Shown: one piece after another, positions 1 through 9,280 of the stretch | Layout: each line of letters opens with the position of its first letter | Numbering within the stretch: the stretch's first letter is position 1 | The notes under the pieces: generated by a model | Databases searched by the model: none | Seen by the model: only the letters and a program-made list of their open reading frames with translations | What the model was told of the DNA's origin: nothing | Program-made: the position numbers and the translations under genes | Assembly (NCBI GenBank): GCA_020975725.1 | Contig: QXJR01000017.1 | Coordinates: 373,001-437,000 of the forward strand | Origin: Picocystis sp. L7 | Lineage: Eukaryota; Chlorophyta; Picocystophyceae; Picocystales; Picocystaceae | Direction of reading: 5' to 3' | Length of the DNA: 64,000 nucleotides

Positions 1-407
1 CAGGGACCGTCCACATCGTACTTGATGTGTAATCACGATGCATGCATTCTTAGCCCAAGGTATAGAGAGTTTCAGGGAAATCCTGTCAGTGTGTTTGATA
101 TGTCACCATGCCAGTTACCCCCCAGCTTGAAGAGGGGAGTTACTAGACCAGAGGCTTTGACAATCTACACTGCCTCCTAGCAATACTCCATGTACATCAA
201 TAAACAAGACCCCATTCTTGGAGTCAATGATCATTCAGAGCAGGAAGGATGTAAAGGTAGGAACCTTCTTTCCTTCCGCATGCCGGCAACAGGGCTGCTA
301 TTCTAATTCTCTTCCTCGTGTGCCATAGTCTACCGTACACGCATTCGACGGCACGAATTGTGTCAAGGCGCATCTTCCATGTTGTTAGTCGATCGTGTAA
401 TCACCAT
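1..407. other. Left-edge intergenic DNA
   Basis: No convincing coding frame is visible here. The stretch lies downstream of the minus-strand DUF2062 gene and may hold its 3' untranslated region or the edge of a gene outside the window. Confidence 0.4.
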
Positions 408-1094
408 TCAGCACATCGATGTGGGTCTGGAAGTTCCCATCCTCATACTGCCCGGACCGGACGGGTCCTCCTTTTCGTGGTCAGGCAGCTTTGCCCGAAC
501 AAATTTCAAAACAGGCGTGAGAATTTTGATGAGCACAAACGCCATGATTGGGCCAATGATCAGCCAACCTATCATCGAGTGAAAAAGGGCAACAACAATT
601 TTTCCAGGAGAGGACCAAATCAAAGATCTGATTTTCTGAACACTCAATGGGAAGGCCGCACTCCCGGTGAGTGTTTCCCCTACTCTCATGAAGGGGACAA
701 ACATGAACAGCGTGAAGGGTGCGGAGACCAGATTTGCGAGCACCAGGAGCGTCATGTTCAACCTCTTCTTGAAGAGCATGGCTGCAAGCACACATAGACC
801 AGTGCTGGCACCTGTCCTCATTTCGTGGGCGAGAAGGTCAGCCGCGTCTTCTTCGTGTCCCGTTCCCTTGTCACCATTCTCTTCTCGTCTTCACGCACCA
901 AATACGGGGAAGAGTCCGATGCAGAATCCAATGGCGAGCGAGTCGGCCACTCGATTCACATCCGCGCCTTTCTGCAACGAGCTGAGGATGGGACGCACGA
1001 GCTTGGCGTGCAAGCTGCGCTTTGCACGCCTCCACAAGGAGTCCATGGCGGATCTTACACGTCCTTCGTCTCTACCTCCACCCGTACGACTCAT
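408..1094 (-). CDS. DUF2062 membrane protein, two exons
   Basis: Exon 1 is 1094..899 and exon 2 is 811..408 on the minus strand. The 87-base intron starts GTGCGT and ends GACAG and keeps the frame. The joined protein runs GFCIGLFPVFGASTGLCVLA across the junction and continues RLNMTLLVLANLVSAPFT, which is the characteristic DUF2062 pattern of G-lFPvfG and N-p-t blocks. About 198 residues are encoded, with hydrophobic segments in the middle and near the C-terminus (WLIIGPIMAFVLIKIL). The family is widespread in bacteria and algae; its biochemical role is not established and the protein is probably an integral membrane protein, perhaps in an organelle. The start is the ATG at 1094; a second ATG at 1046 is possible. 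A CGAGTTAAG motif lies about 100 bases upstream (1196..1204). Confidence 0.75.
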
Positions 1095-2364
1095 TTTCGC
1101 ACGTGGAACGTGGCCATGGCGCTCCTTTTCGCGCGTGTTCGCGTCGGCTTCGAGTCGCGCTTTCGTCTCGTTTCGAAACCCAGAGCCACGTCCGACTTAA
1201 CTCGATCGTAAACATCCATGGGGGAGGAAGGCACCCAAGAGGAATCGGAAAGAGGTCCAGCTGGAGGGAAGCGCAGACAGGCGCAGGTTGGATGTACGAA
1301 TCCCCATGTGTCCTATGGATGGAGCAACGAGCTGGAGATCTGTGCATGGAAGGAGCTTTTCCGAGGCGTGCACCGGCGCCAAGGTGCACATCAACCCTAC
1401 ATAGGAGGTCGACTGGGAAAGGAACACGCGCATGCACAACCTCGAATCTCCACCCACGCCGGACGCTTCTCGGTCGGATTCCGTGCTTGAGTGAGCAGTA
1501 TACCCATATCGTAGTCGAGATGCCCCTTCCGAGACGCTTGTGTTTGGCGTGTTTTCATCGAGCTTCATCGAACCCGTGTTCTAGTGCGGATTCTTGAACG
1601 CCTTTGGAGCCTCGTCGCATCTCGCCGTTTTGTGGCTTGACCACACCGTGATCGCGGTTGCTCTCGCTCCACTTCCTTCGTTCGCGGAACCAACAACGCA
1701 AAATCCTCCCGCGTGCTCAAGAGGACGCATAATGTTCATACTCCAGCCAAGTGCATCGATCGTTCATTCGTCTAAACCCATCCAAAAGCTTGAAGTCGAT
1801 CGCTTTTTGTCGAAGGCTTCCACACGAATCGTGGGCAAGAGAACGAGTGCATGGTTGCGACGCTGGTGAGGGTTTGCGACGCTCGAGTGCGGAGCCACCT
1901 TGGAGCGCAAATCTTGGACCCGGAAGGGCCTTGGAGTCCCGCCCACGGGCAACTTCTATTTTTTTCACACAACGACCTCCCAATGCATTCCACGCGGCCA
2001 CGGTGGGTTTGCATTGCCTTTGACGCGCACTTCGTTAGGGACGAGAACGGGAACAGAGAGAAATCCGTCCTTCCGTTCGCTCCGATGCGTTTCCATCGCC
2101 CATCTTTGGCTCGCGCGTTCGAGTAGCACGCTTTGGACTCGGCGGATTGGCGTGGACCTTGGGATGGACGAGGTTCTCCGTGTCATCTTGGTGCACCTGC
2201 ATCACGTCTCGTGCCTTGGCATCGGACTTTCCTCCCTCCGATCCGCCAGGCTTCCCTGTGGGAGAAGAAACTCCCCCGAGGGACGCCTTCGTGTCCATTC
2301 CGTTTCGCGCGATCGAATCCTTCGCATCAAGGTTCGCAGGTTTGGACGCGGATCGGAGGCGAGG
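1095..2364. other. Divergent intergenic region, DUF2062 / U2AF35
   Basis: This 1.27 kb region separates two divergent genes. I see no recognisable protein in any frame; the open frames here have GC-driven, low-complexity composition. It carries CTTAACTCG at 1196..1204 and GAGAAGAAACTCCCC at 2262..2276, both described separately as recurrent upstream motifs. Confidence 0.5.
2262..2276 (+). promoter_or_regulatory. GAGAARAAACTCCC motif upstream of U2AF35
   Basis: Reads GAGAAGAAACTCCCC and ends 88 bases before the U2AF35 start codon. The same element precedes four other plus-strand genes in this window. It contains a GAG-N6-CTC dyad. Confidence 0.5.
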
Positions 2365-3304
2365 ATGGCGGAGCACTTGGCCACGATCTTTGGAACGGAG
2401 AAGGACCGCGTGAACTGTCCCTTCTACTTCAAGATCGGACGGTGCAGGTGCGTGTGGCGGTGCAGGAAAGGGTGCCGAAAGGGACGGCGGGAGGAACGAA
2501 GCTGACGAAAGATCTGCGGATGCGTGCTGCGCTTGGATGGCGAACAGGCATGGAGAGAGGTGCTCCAGGCAGCACAACCGACCAGCCATCAGTCCCACCC
2601 TGCTGGTGCCGAACATGTACGTGAATCCGTTCGGGAGGAGAAGAGACGTGGATCCAGTGGAGAAACAAGACCACTTCGACGACTTTTACGAAGACGTCTA
2701 TCGCGAAATGTCCAAGCACGGGAAGGTTGAAAGCATGCACGTGTGTGCCAACGAAGCCGAACACATGAACGGAAACATGTACGTCAAGTTCTGCGACGAG
2801 GAAGATGCTGCAGAAGCGCTCAAGGCCATGCAAGCCCAAACCTACGAAGGAAGGCTCCTCCTGCCGGAGTTCTCCCCAGTGACGGACTTTCGAGAAGCCA
2901 CCTGCCGCCAGTACGAAGAAGGAGGATGCAAGAGGGGCGGCTTCTGCAATTTCATGCATCTGTACAAACCCAGTGTGGAGCTTTGCCAGTTCCTGGGGCT
3001 GGATCTTGGCGGGAGCAGAGGTCGTCGTGGGTCCCGGCGGAGAAGCAGCCCAAGGAGGAGGTCGCCCAGCCCGCACAGGAGGCGGCCTTACAGGCGAAGC
3101 CCTAGTCCATACGGCAGAAGGTCCCATCGCAGGTCGCCATCAAGAGAACGAGGGCGGTACAGCAGGAGGGACGAGAGTCGGGAACATCGGGGCCGTAGGC
3201 GTTCCAGGAGTCCCAGCCCTTGGAAGCATCAGAGGGATGAAAGCGAGGAAAGAAGAGCCAAAATTGCACGTTGGAATGCAGAGCGCAACCAAGGTGATCG
3301 GTAG
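2365..3304 (+). CDS. U2AF35: U2AF small subunit (U2AF35), two exons
   Basis: Exon 1 is 2365..2447 and exon 2 is 2548..3304, with a 100-base intron beginning GTGCGTG and ending AACAG. The joined protein (280 residues) starts [20 protein letters not shown], the signature N-terminus of U2AF35. A first CCCH zinc finger (about residues 16-42) spans the junction ([13 protein letters not shown]). A UHM/RRM-like domain follows (about 43-145), then a second CCCH finger ([19 protein letters not shown]), then an RS-rich tail. The family recognises the AG of the 3' splice site with U2AF65. The tail is rich in SPRR and RRSPS repeats, as in plants. Without the splice the first finger would be broken, which confirms the intron. 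TGCAATAAA follows one base after the stop, so the 3' untranslated region may be very short. The next gene is convergent. Confidence 0.95.
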
Positions 3305-3305
3305 G

Positions 3306-3314
3306 TGCAATAAA
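3306..3314 (+). terminator. TGCAATAAA polyadenylation signal (U2AF35)
   Basis: TGCAATAAA begins one base after the U2AF35 stop. The same nine bases lie downstream of QCR9 (8294) and of the 25673 gene (26858). Confidence 0.5.
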
Positions 3315-3406
3315 CAATACAACAGCTGGACTTGTCCACCGATAATGCTGGTACTCCTCTCCCATCTATTCCAAGCTTCAGGAATGTGCTACCCTCTGTG
3401 CATCAG

Positions 3407-4036
3407 TCACCGCTGTCCTCGTGCGACCATGCTGGCAAGGATGGTCAGAGTTGCTACTGAAATGATCCTGGAACTTGGCGTGCTCAGTGAGCGCCCGAGG
3501 GCACTCATCCAACGGGACAGCCTTTCAGACGAGCGCACACGGCTCATCAGAGACTTCTTTGGATGACGAACCCTTTCCTTTCCTTCCCTTTCTTGCGCCC
3601 CTTCTCGCGGGGGAGAAGTAACCACTTCCTCGGACACAGCGGAAGACTCGTCCGACATGGGACCTTTCAGGACGAGCATGCCTCCTGGTCCTAGCTTCAA
3701 TTCTTCCCTGGAACTTCTCACTGATTGATGGCTCCTTGATTTTGATTCCTCTCCAGGCCCAGCCCTTGCCCCCTTTGCTGGCACCGTTTTCCACTCAAAC
3801 TTCTTGTAGGGCTGAAGCTTGACACGGACAGGTCTATCTGAAGATTTCAAAACAAAGAACAGCACATCCACAGCAATGACAATTTGTGTTGATAGACTGG
3901 TCTCAGTGGAGCTGCAACCACGCTTCAAAGGATGGTTTTTGCTGGTCAGTGGATCATTCTCATCCCTCGGATTAGACCAGCTTCGCTTGGACACCATTGT
4001 CGAAGCTTCACTCCCACTGGAACTATCTCTGTACAT
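3407..4036 (-). CDS. Uncharacterised protein with C-terminal hydrophobic segment
   Basis: This is an open frame of 209 residues from the ATG at 4036; upstream codons in the same frame begin only with TTG. The N-terminus is Ser-rich (MYRDSSSGSEASTMVSK). A central stretch, IVIAVDVLFFVLKSSDRPVR, followed by basic segments (VKLQPYKKFEWK) looks like genuine coding sequence. The C-terminus is Arg/Ser-rich, then IISVATLTILASMVA, a possible short membrane anchor. I recognise no family. It is convergent with U2AF35, whose 3' end is about 100 bases away. Undetected introns cannot be excluded. Confidence 0.45.
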   Translation of the reverse strand: MYRDSSSGSEASTMVSKRSWSNPRDENDPLTSKNHPLKRGCSSTETSLSTQIVIAVDVLFFVLKSSDRPVRVKLQPYKKFEWKTVPAKGARAGPGEESKSRSHQSVRSSREELKLGPGGMLVLKGPMSDESSAVSEEVVTSPPREGAQEREGKERVRHPKKSLMSRVRSSERLSRWMSALGRSLSTPSSRIISVATLTILASMVARGQR

Positions 4037-5404
4037 GGAAACTGCAGAGCTCGAAGACAAGAGACAACGCGTACGGAAGCAAACCTTCTTTGCAGAAGGG
4101 TAAGTATATCCCTTCTCTGATGTTCAATCAAGCTTGTAGATTCTTGGCTATCTCACAGTGGTCCTCCTTGCACAGCAGTCCTCCTTCAGAGCTGGATACG
4201 TTCAGATCTACTTCGATTCTGCAGGATCGCGTGCATGCAGCAAATTTTACCTTGGTTGTGCAAAGCGCGCTTTTCAATGCTCACAAGTACATCGTCAGAA
4301 TGCAACGTTCGATACTTTTCTGTTTTTTTTTCTCTTTCGAAGGTATGCTCGGTTCCACGAGCGCTCCAGAACCCGTTGTTTGAATGTTTCGGAATGGCTC
4401 CTTTGTTTCCTCGAGCCGACGTGGCGTTGGGATCCTGGTCTGCTTTCGAGGACCTGTCGATGGATCTTTTCAATTCGTTCCACGGTCCTCCTTCGTGGTG
4501 TTTGGGTTCCGGGATTCCTTGGTGGAAAGATCGATGCAAGGTGTTTGGTCCTTGCTGCTGTCGCACGCGTGTTTCGTCTCCGACCCTGCCTGTTCCAGGT
4601 GGACCGAGCGACCCTGGGATGTCCTGAAGGTCTGACCCCAGCCTGTCACCAATCACAAACGACTACGTCCTCTACTTATAAGGACGGGACCCGAAGGGTG
4701 AGATGTCAAATGAGGATGGAAACTTCAACGGTCGGATGGAAAATGGGAGGGTCCGCGGATGCAATGTGTTGATCGGAGACGTGGCGGCGTTTCACCTCGT
4801 TTGCGAGGTCCGTGCCGCACCGAGAGGGTGACACGTGGACTTTGAAGCCGGACTCATTACCAAGTTGGGTGTACTGGACCGTGATCGCATCGTGGACGAT
4901 GGGTGCGTCACCGAGCGGCACATCGACGTCTGTCATGCTTCCTACGTGCGATTTCTCGTTGGACCTCGTGGTAGTTTCTGTTCTGAACGTTCAGCGCACT
5001 TTACCTCGACGAGGCAAGCAACAGTATGAGGTTCACTAACAAATTGTGTTGGCCCGAGCGAGTCCGCGCACAATCCAATCACGTCCGTCCACCTTCCCGG
5101 TTGCACGATTTCCCTTTCGTAGACTCCCCTCCGTTCCTTTTCCACCAACCATCTAGCTTGTCACGCCTCTTGGCGTCGCCATCGACCGCTCCTTTCCTTG
5201 CACGTGGACCTTCGGGGTCCAAGTGGGGGGTCCCTTTCCCATTCCGGGCATTCGGGCTCCCCTTTCCTTCCCACCCGGGTGAACCCTCGGGTGTGTGGAG
5301 AACAGGGGCAGGTGGAACGAAGTTAACCTCGCGAATGTGGACTTAAACACAGACGGTGGTGGGTGTGGAGGCGGAGTTCAGACGTGTGCGCCGCCTCGAC
5401 GTCG
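4037..5404. other. Intergenic region before the thylakoid-type carrier
   Basis: No convincing coding sequence is visible. A TATA-like ACTTATAAGG lies near 4675. GTTAAC at 5322..5327 is 78 bases before the carrier start. The open frames on both strands have no recognisable domains. Confidence 0.4.
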
Positions 5405-6481
5405 ATGGCGTCGCAAGCGGTGATGCCGGCGCACGTGCGCCGGAAAAAGACCAGAGTGGATCCACACAGACGTCTTGCACGAATTGCATGCGTCGTGGAG
5501 GACGGAGAGAGGACGCAGCCGACGTGGACGCGGCTCCTCGGACGACCCCTGGCCATCCTGGGACTGGTGCCCAGGCCCATCATGCTCTTCACGGCTGGTG
5601 CGGTCGCTGGAGGCGTAGGAAAGACCATCACCGCGCCTTTGGAACGTGCGAAGATCCTGCTTCAGGTCCGTGGTGGACTCCACCAAGGCGCAGTGGCCGC
5701 TGCAGCACAGCAAGGCAACCTCCTCAAATCGCTCACCTGCATTGCAAGGACAGAAGGAATCCTCGCATTCTGGAAAGGCAACACCGCCCAACTGGCGAGG
5801 ATCATACCCTACAGTGCAGCACAGCTGTGTTCCAACGAGGTGTTCAAAGGAATTATGGCCGACAACGAAGGGAAGTTGACGCTGCCGAAACGATTGATGT
5901 GTGGTGCACTGGCGGGAGCATTTGCCACGGTGACGACTTACCCATTGGATACCATTCGCATGAGAATGGCGGTAGATCCTACAGTCAGAAGTATCGGACA
6001 GACCGTAGCTGTCCTACTGAAGGAAGGTGGCGTCAAGTCGCTTTACAGAGGCGTGGTGCCCACACTCGCAGGGATAGCCCCGTACATGGCCATCGAATTG
6101 GCCACGTACGATCTGGTGAAACAAAAGTTGCCAGAAGACCAGCAGGGCAAACCACACACAGGATTTCTCTGCGGAAATATCGCCGCGTTGTGCGCAAGCA
6201 TATGCTGCTATCCTTTGGACACGGTGAGGAGACGAATTCAGCTCCAGATAGCATCGGGCACGACGGTCAGCTCTGCCATGAGAGGGATCATTCAAGAGGA
6301 GGGCGTGCAGGGCCTCTATCGTGGCTTTGTTGCCAATGCAGTCAAAAACCTTCCGAACAAGGGGATACGACTCAGCATCTTCGATGCAGCAAAAGCTGCG
6401 CATGCAGCAGGGAAGATAGCTTATGAGGAAGAATGCCAAGTCGCAACAAAGGCAACAGCACACAACACGAAGATTGCGTAG
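5405..6481 (+). CDS. Mitochondrial-carrier-family protein, thylakoid ADP/ATP carrier (TAAC) type
   Basis: This intronless frame encodes 358 residues from the ATG at 5405; the longer open frame starts with GTG and is not preferred. The three repeats of the SLC25 fold are clear, each with its signature: APLERAKILL, YPLDTIRMRM and YPLDTVRRRI. The overall sequence follows plant TAAC/PAPS-transporter-like carriers: a long N-terminal extension, then LVPRPIMLFTAGAVAGGVGK, IPYSAAQL, VVPTLAGIAPYMAIEL, YDLVKQKLPE and GFVANAVKNLPNKGIRL. Plant relatives exchange ATP, ADP or PAPS/PAP across plastid membranes. The basic N-terminal 50 residues could be a transit peptide. Assignment to this subfamily is inference from pattern similarity; the carrier family itself is certain. 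Confidence 0.9.
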   Translation: MASQAVMPAHVRRKKTRVDPHRRLARIACVVEDGERTQPTWTRLLGRPLAILGLVPRPIMLFTAGAVAGGVGKTITAPLERAKILLQVRGGLHQGAVAAAAQQGNLLKSLTCIARTEGILAFWKGNTAQLARIIPYSAAQLCSNEVFKGIMADNEGKLTLPKRLMCGALAGAFATVTTYPLDTIRMRMAVDPTVRSIGQTVAVLLKEGGVKSLYRGVVPTLAGIAPYMAIELATYDLVKQKLPEDQQGKPHTGFLCGNIAALCASICCYPLDTVRRRIQLQIASGTTVSSAMRGIIQEEGVQGLYRGFVANAVKNLPNKGIRLSIFDAAKAAHAAGKIAYEEECQVATKATAHNTKIA

Positions 6482-6657
6482 AAGGCACGCACTTTGTACA
6501 TACTAGCACAGCAAGCAGCACATTGTGGAAGCCCTGCCTTTCATGTCGATTCGTCATGGAGGGACCCGAGCGCGCACTCCCTGTGGACAGCCGAGATCCT
6601 TTCGAGGCTCCTTTATTTTTACCATTGAATTGAACCCAGCTTCATGTTTTCAACCCT

Positions 6658-7055
6658 TCACATGACACCGTATCCCAAGCAATTGAAGCACTTGTGAACC
6701 TTTCTCCCAAGGCACATGGGACACATCCATTTCTGGTCCACCGGAGCTCCTCTCCGCGGTGCATAGGCAATCGTCCCCATTCCTTGGCAGGATTCGCACG
6801 CGGTCACTTTTCTTCCGCCACAGTTTTGGCACGTCTGTTTCTTGATTCTCTGCACCATTTCGATCGGTGTTCGTGCGTCAGTCGACCGTCTCCGTTTCCT
6901 TCTCTTTCGTCCGTCATCCCTTCCCGTCGCACCTTCTTCAGGATCACCGCCGAGCGGACGGTGGTGATGGTGAGTGCGGTAGATCCTGTGAGGATGGCGG
7001 TTCCCACCAGCAAGGATCCTGCGGTGGTGGCCACGTACAAGAACAGCGGACGCAT
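6658..7055 (-). CDS. DnaJ-type cysteine-rich zinc-finger membrane protein, two exons
   Basis: Exon 1 is 7055..6933 and exon 2 is 6849..6658, with an intron of about 83 bases that starts GTGCGA and ends GTGCAG. An alternative acceptor 15 bases further in (CAG at 6836..6834) also keeps the frame. The N-terminus (MRPLFLYVATTAGSLLVGTA) is hydrophobic and forms one or two membrane segments. The C-terminus has two pairs of CxxC motifs of the DnaJ zinc-binding kind: CQNCGGRKVTACESCQGMGT and CPMCLGRKVHKCFNCLGYG. A short protein with an N-terminal membrane helix and a DnaJ-like finger but no J domain resembles plastid proteins such as LQY1 or PSA2, which act in photosystem repair or assembly. That role is inference. 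It is convergent with the carrier at 5405. Confidence 0.75.
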
Positions 7056-7771
7056 GTCGCGATGGACGAGCCGCCTCGCGTCTGGGTCGATCGAGTTTCG
7101 AAGCCGGGTCTGTGTCCCGATTCCCCAATCAAGGATCTCCGATGGAACCCGGATTCGGTCCGGGACGAGTCCCGTCGATATCTGTGGGGAATCGTATCGA
7201 TCGAGACGGGAAACATCGCGATGAAAGATCGATATCTTCGGGAATGGTGGCGATGGTTCCGCACGGGACGCCTTTCGTTGCGGTCACGGAAAGGATGATT
7301 GGCGCGGAGGAAGACAACAACGGGAAGTTTTTCCCGTCCCGCAATCCCGCGTTCGTATCCGAAGAAGTCCTCCAGGTGGCAGTTGAGGCTTGTCATGTGT
7401 TGAGGGGATGCAAAGGGATTGCGTCCTCGAAGGTAGCGACGGGGGAGGACAACCGGACACAGTGGGAGAGAGAGAGAGAGAACGGGACATGCAGCGACCC
7501 ACGAACAGGCCTGGAAGGCACGTGATCCGTCTTGGACGAGCTCCTAGGCACGTCTTCGCCATGGATGGGGGATGGCATGGGTTTTGTGGGGGGGGGGGTC
7601 GCATCGAGGGGTCGGAGCGGAACACGCATGGGTGGTCGTGATCCGGATGTTTGCTTCCGTGTTTCCATCACGGCGTGTCCATTCCTGCACATTCCTTCGC
7701 CGTGCATGGACGTGAGGCTCGGGAACCCCCTTCCTTCGCCATGCCCCCACCCGGTCCCTTCCCCGACCCCG

Positions 7772-7786
7772 GAGAAGAAACTCCCC
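7772..7786 (+). promoter_or_regulatory. GAGAARAAACTCCC motif upstream of QCR9
   Basis: Reads GAGAAGAAACTCCCC and lies 188 bases before the QCR9 start codon. It is identical over 15 bases to the copy upstream of U2AF35. Confidence 0.5.
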
Positions 7787-7810
7787 CCTCCCCCCTCCCC
7801 TCGAACCCGG

Positions 7811-7828
7811 ACCCTAGGGTTTAGGGTT
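7811..7828. promoter_or_regulatory. Telobox-like repeat upstream of QCR9
   Basis: ACCCTAGGGTTTAGGGTT contains TTTAGGG plant-type telomere units and the telobox AAACCCTA on the other strand. Teloboxes are known promoter elements of housekeeping genes in plants. It lies about 145 bases upstream of the QCR9 start. Confidence 0.5.
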
Positions 7829-7973
7829 CCTCGGGGAGGGGGGCTGCACCTTCGCTTCGATCCTCGTCTTGGTTCCATTTTGGTCGCATCCGATCGCGCG
7901 CTTCTTCCTTCCTTCCTTCTTTCTTTCTTTCTGCGTCGAAGAAACGCTTCGAAACGAGGCCTGGAAGGACGCC

Positions 7974-8259
7974 ATGGCCGCCCTGGACACCCTCTACCGC
8001 ACGGTGATGAAAAGGAACAGCACCTACCTGGCCTTCGTGCTGTGCGGCGCGTTCCTCGGCGAAAAGGTACGTCCATCCGCCCAAAGGAGGAGGTGGTGAA
8101 GGACGCGTTGCGGAAAGGCTGACGCGAAAGGACGCGCGTGCGTGCGTCAAGGCGCTCAGCGGGACCGTGGATGTCCTGTGGGAAAAAAACAACCGTGGGA
8201 AGCTCTACAAACACCTCGAAGGAGGCGTGATCGGCGGTCCCAAAGAAGAAGACGAGTGA
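7974..8259 (+). CDS. QCR9: Cytochrome bc1 complex subunit QCR9/UQCR10, two exons
   Basis: Exon 1 is 7974..8066 (31 codons) and exon 2 is 8152..8259, separated by an 85-base GTACGT...CAAG intron. The 66-residue product begins MAALDTLYRTVMKRNSTYLA and continues FVLCGAFLGEK-ALSGTVDVLWEKNN, then RGKLYKHLEG. This matches the QCR9/UQCR10 family: a short matrix N-terminus, one membrane helix with the F-E pair near its end, and the GKLwkhi motif. The protein is a small structural subunit of respiratory complex III in the mitochondrial inner membrane, near cytochrome c1 and the Rieske protein. Each exon alone is too short to stand out. TGCAATAAA occurs 35 bases after the stop, followed by a run of 12 A. 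Confidence 0.9.
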
Positions 8260-9280
8260 GACGAAGGTGCTGCGAACGTATGGAAGAAGCACGTGCAATA
8301 AAAAACGAGGATCCGACGCAAAAAAAAAAAAGAAAGAAACGCGCCACGCATGGCATCCGTCCTTGCCGAACCGACGATGCGACGAACCGATGCGAGGACG
8401 CAAATCCACGGGAAACGAGAACCCACGCGCCCACGCGAAACCGCGCCGAACGCACGAGCGAAAGGCAGACGCCATCCACGACGCGCCAGGAAGGAAGGCG
8501 TGCGTCGTCGTGGACGGTGGAGATCCACGCACGCCCTCGCGCTGGAACCGTCCAACGCCAAGCGGAGCACGAATGGACGGGAAGACATGGGATCCAGTGC
8601 AGGCAGGAACGCATTTGTCCAGCGTATGAATGCTCGTTTTTGTGTTGGTTCGAACAGGAGGCGACAAGACATCTGCTTGGGAACCCAAGCAAGGGGAGGG
8701 GTCAATCGAGGCAATCAGGTACAGGAAACCCGTTCGTCGGAGGATGGCGTGGGAAACCTCTCCGGTGCATCGTAGCTTACCCTGCCCAACGAACAAGAAG
8801 GGCATCGTCCACCCGCATCGTGATAACCACAGCAAAATCTCACCCCAATAGTGGACATGGCAGGAAATAGCACCCGCACTCTCATCCGCACCAGCACTGG
8901 CGGGTCAGTGAACGCAACCAAGACGCCCCAGCCGTTGCGCTGCACGGGAAGAGACCGGCTTGGCAGGCTGCAATATTCCGCAACGAGCGGCACCGGTTGA
9001 TAACGACCAAAGCGCACGTCGATGGGGGTGACACGATCCTACTTTCCTGCAGAGGGAATGGACTGAAAGTTGGTTTCCTAAAGGGTCTTCGTTTATTCAG
9101 TGCATCAGTGCTATTGAAGGATCCAGAAGGAAGGCTTGCAAAGACGCCGGAAAGGCTGAAACGCCAGCCAGCGACTTCATGGACCTGGGTACCCTTTCAG
9201 CGGGCGTGTGGATGGTGCCAGAAGAGAGGCATCCTGGGTGTGCGTTTCAAATCGCCCCCAACCGGCTGTGCCATTGGTGC
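8260..9280. other. Convergent intergenic region, QCR9 / tRNA-IPT
   Basis: This 1 kb region lies between two convergent genes. It holds the QCR9 polyadenylation signal (8294..8302) and an A12 run (8320..8331). Open frames on both strands look like random high-GC sequence and have no recognisable domain. Confidence 0.4.
8294..8302 (+). terminator. TGCAATAAA polyadenylation signal (QCR9)
   Basis: TGCAATAAA lies 35 bases after the QCR9 stop and is followed 17 bases later by A12. Confidence 0.5.

Larger units (their letters stand above)
7056..7973. other. Divergent intergenic region, zinc-finger protein / QCR9
   Basis: This 918-base divergent promoter region holds GAGAAGAAACTCCCC (7772..7786), a double telobox (7811..7828) and a C/T-rich tract, (TTCC/TTTC)n, just before the QCR9 start. 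A 480-residue minus-strand open frame covers it but is Arg/Ser-rich and overlaps QCR9, so I take it as spurious. Confidence 0.5.

Noticed and set aside
8297-8331. AATAAA plus A12 as a retrocopy tail
   Set aside because: The upstream gene QCR9 has an intron, so it is not a processed copy; the A-run is more simply a chance or 3' tract.
7393-8835. 480-codon minus-strand frame
   Set aside because: Overlaps the promoter and both exons of QCR9; Arg/Ser/Pro-rich with no recognisable domain.
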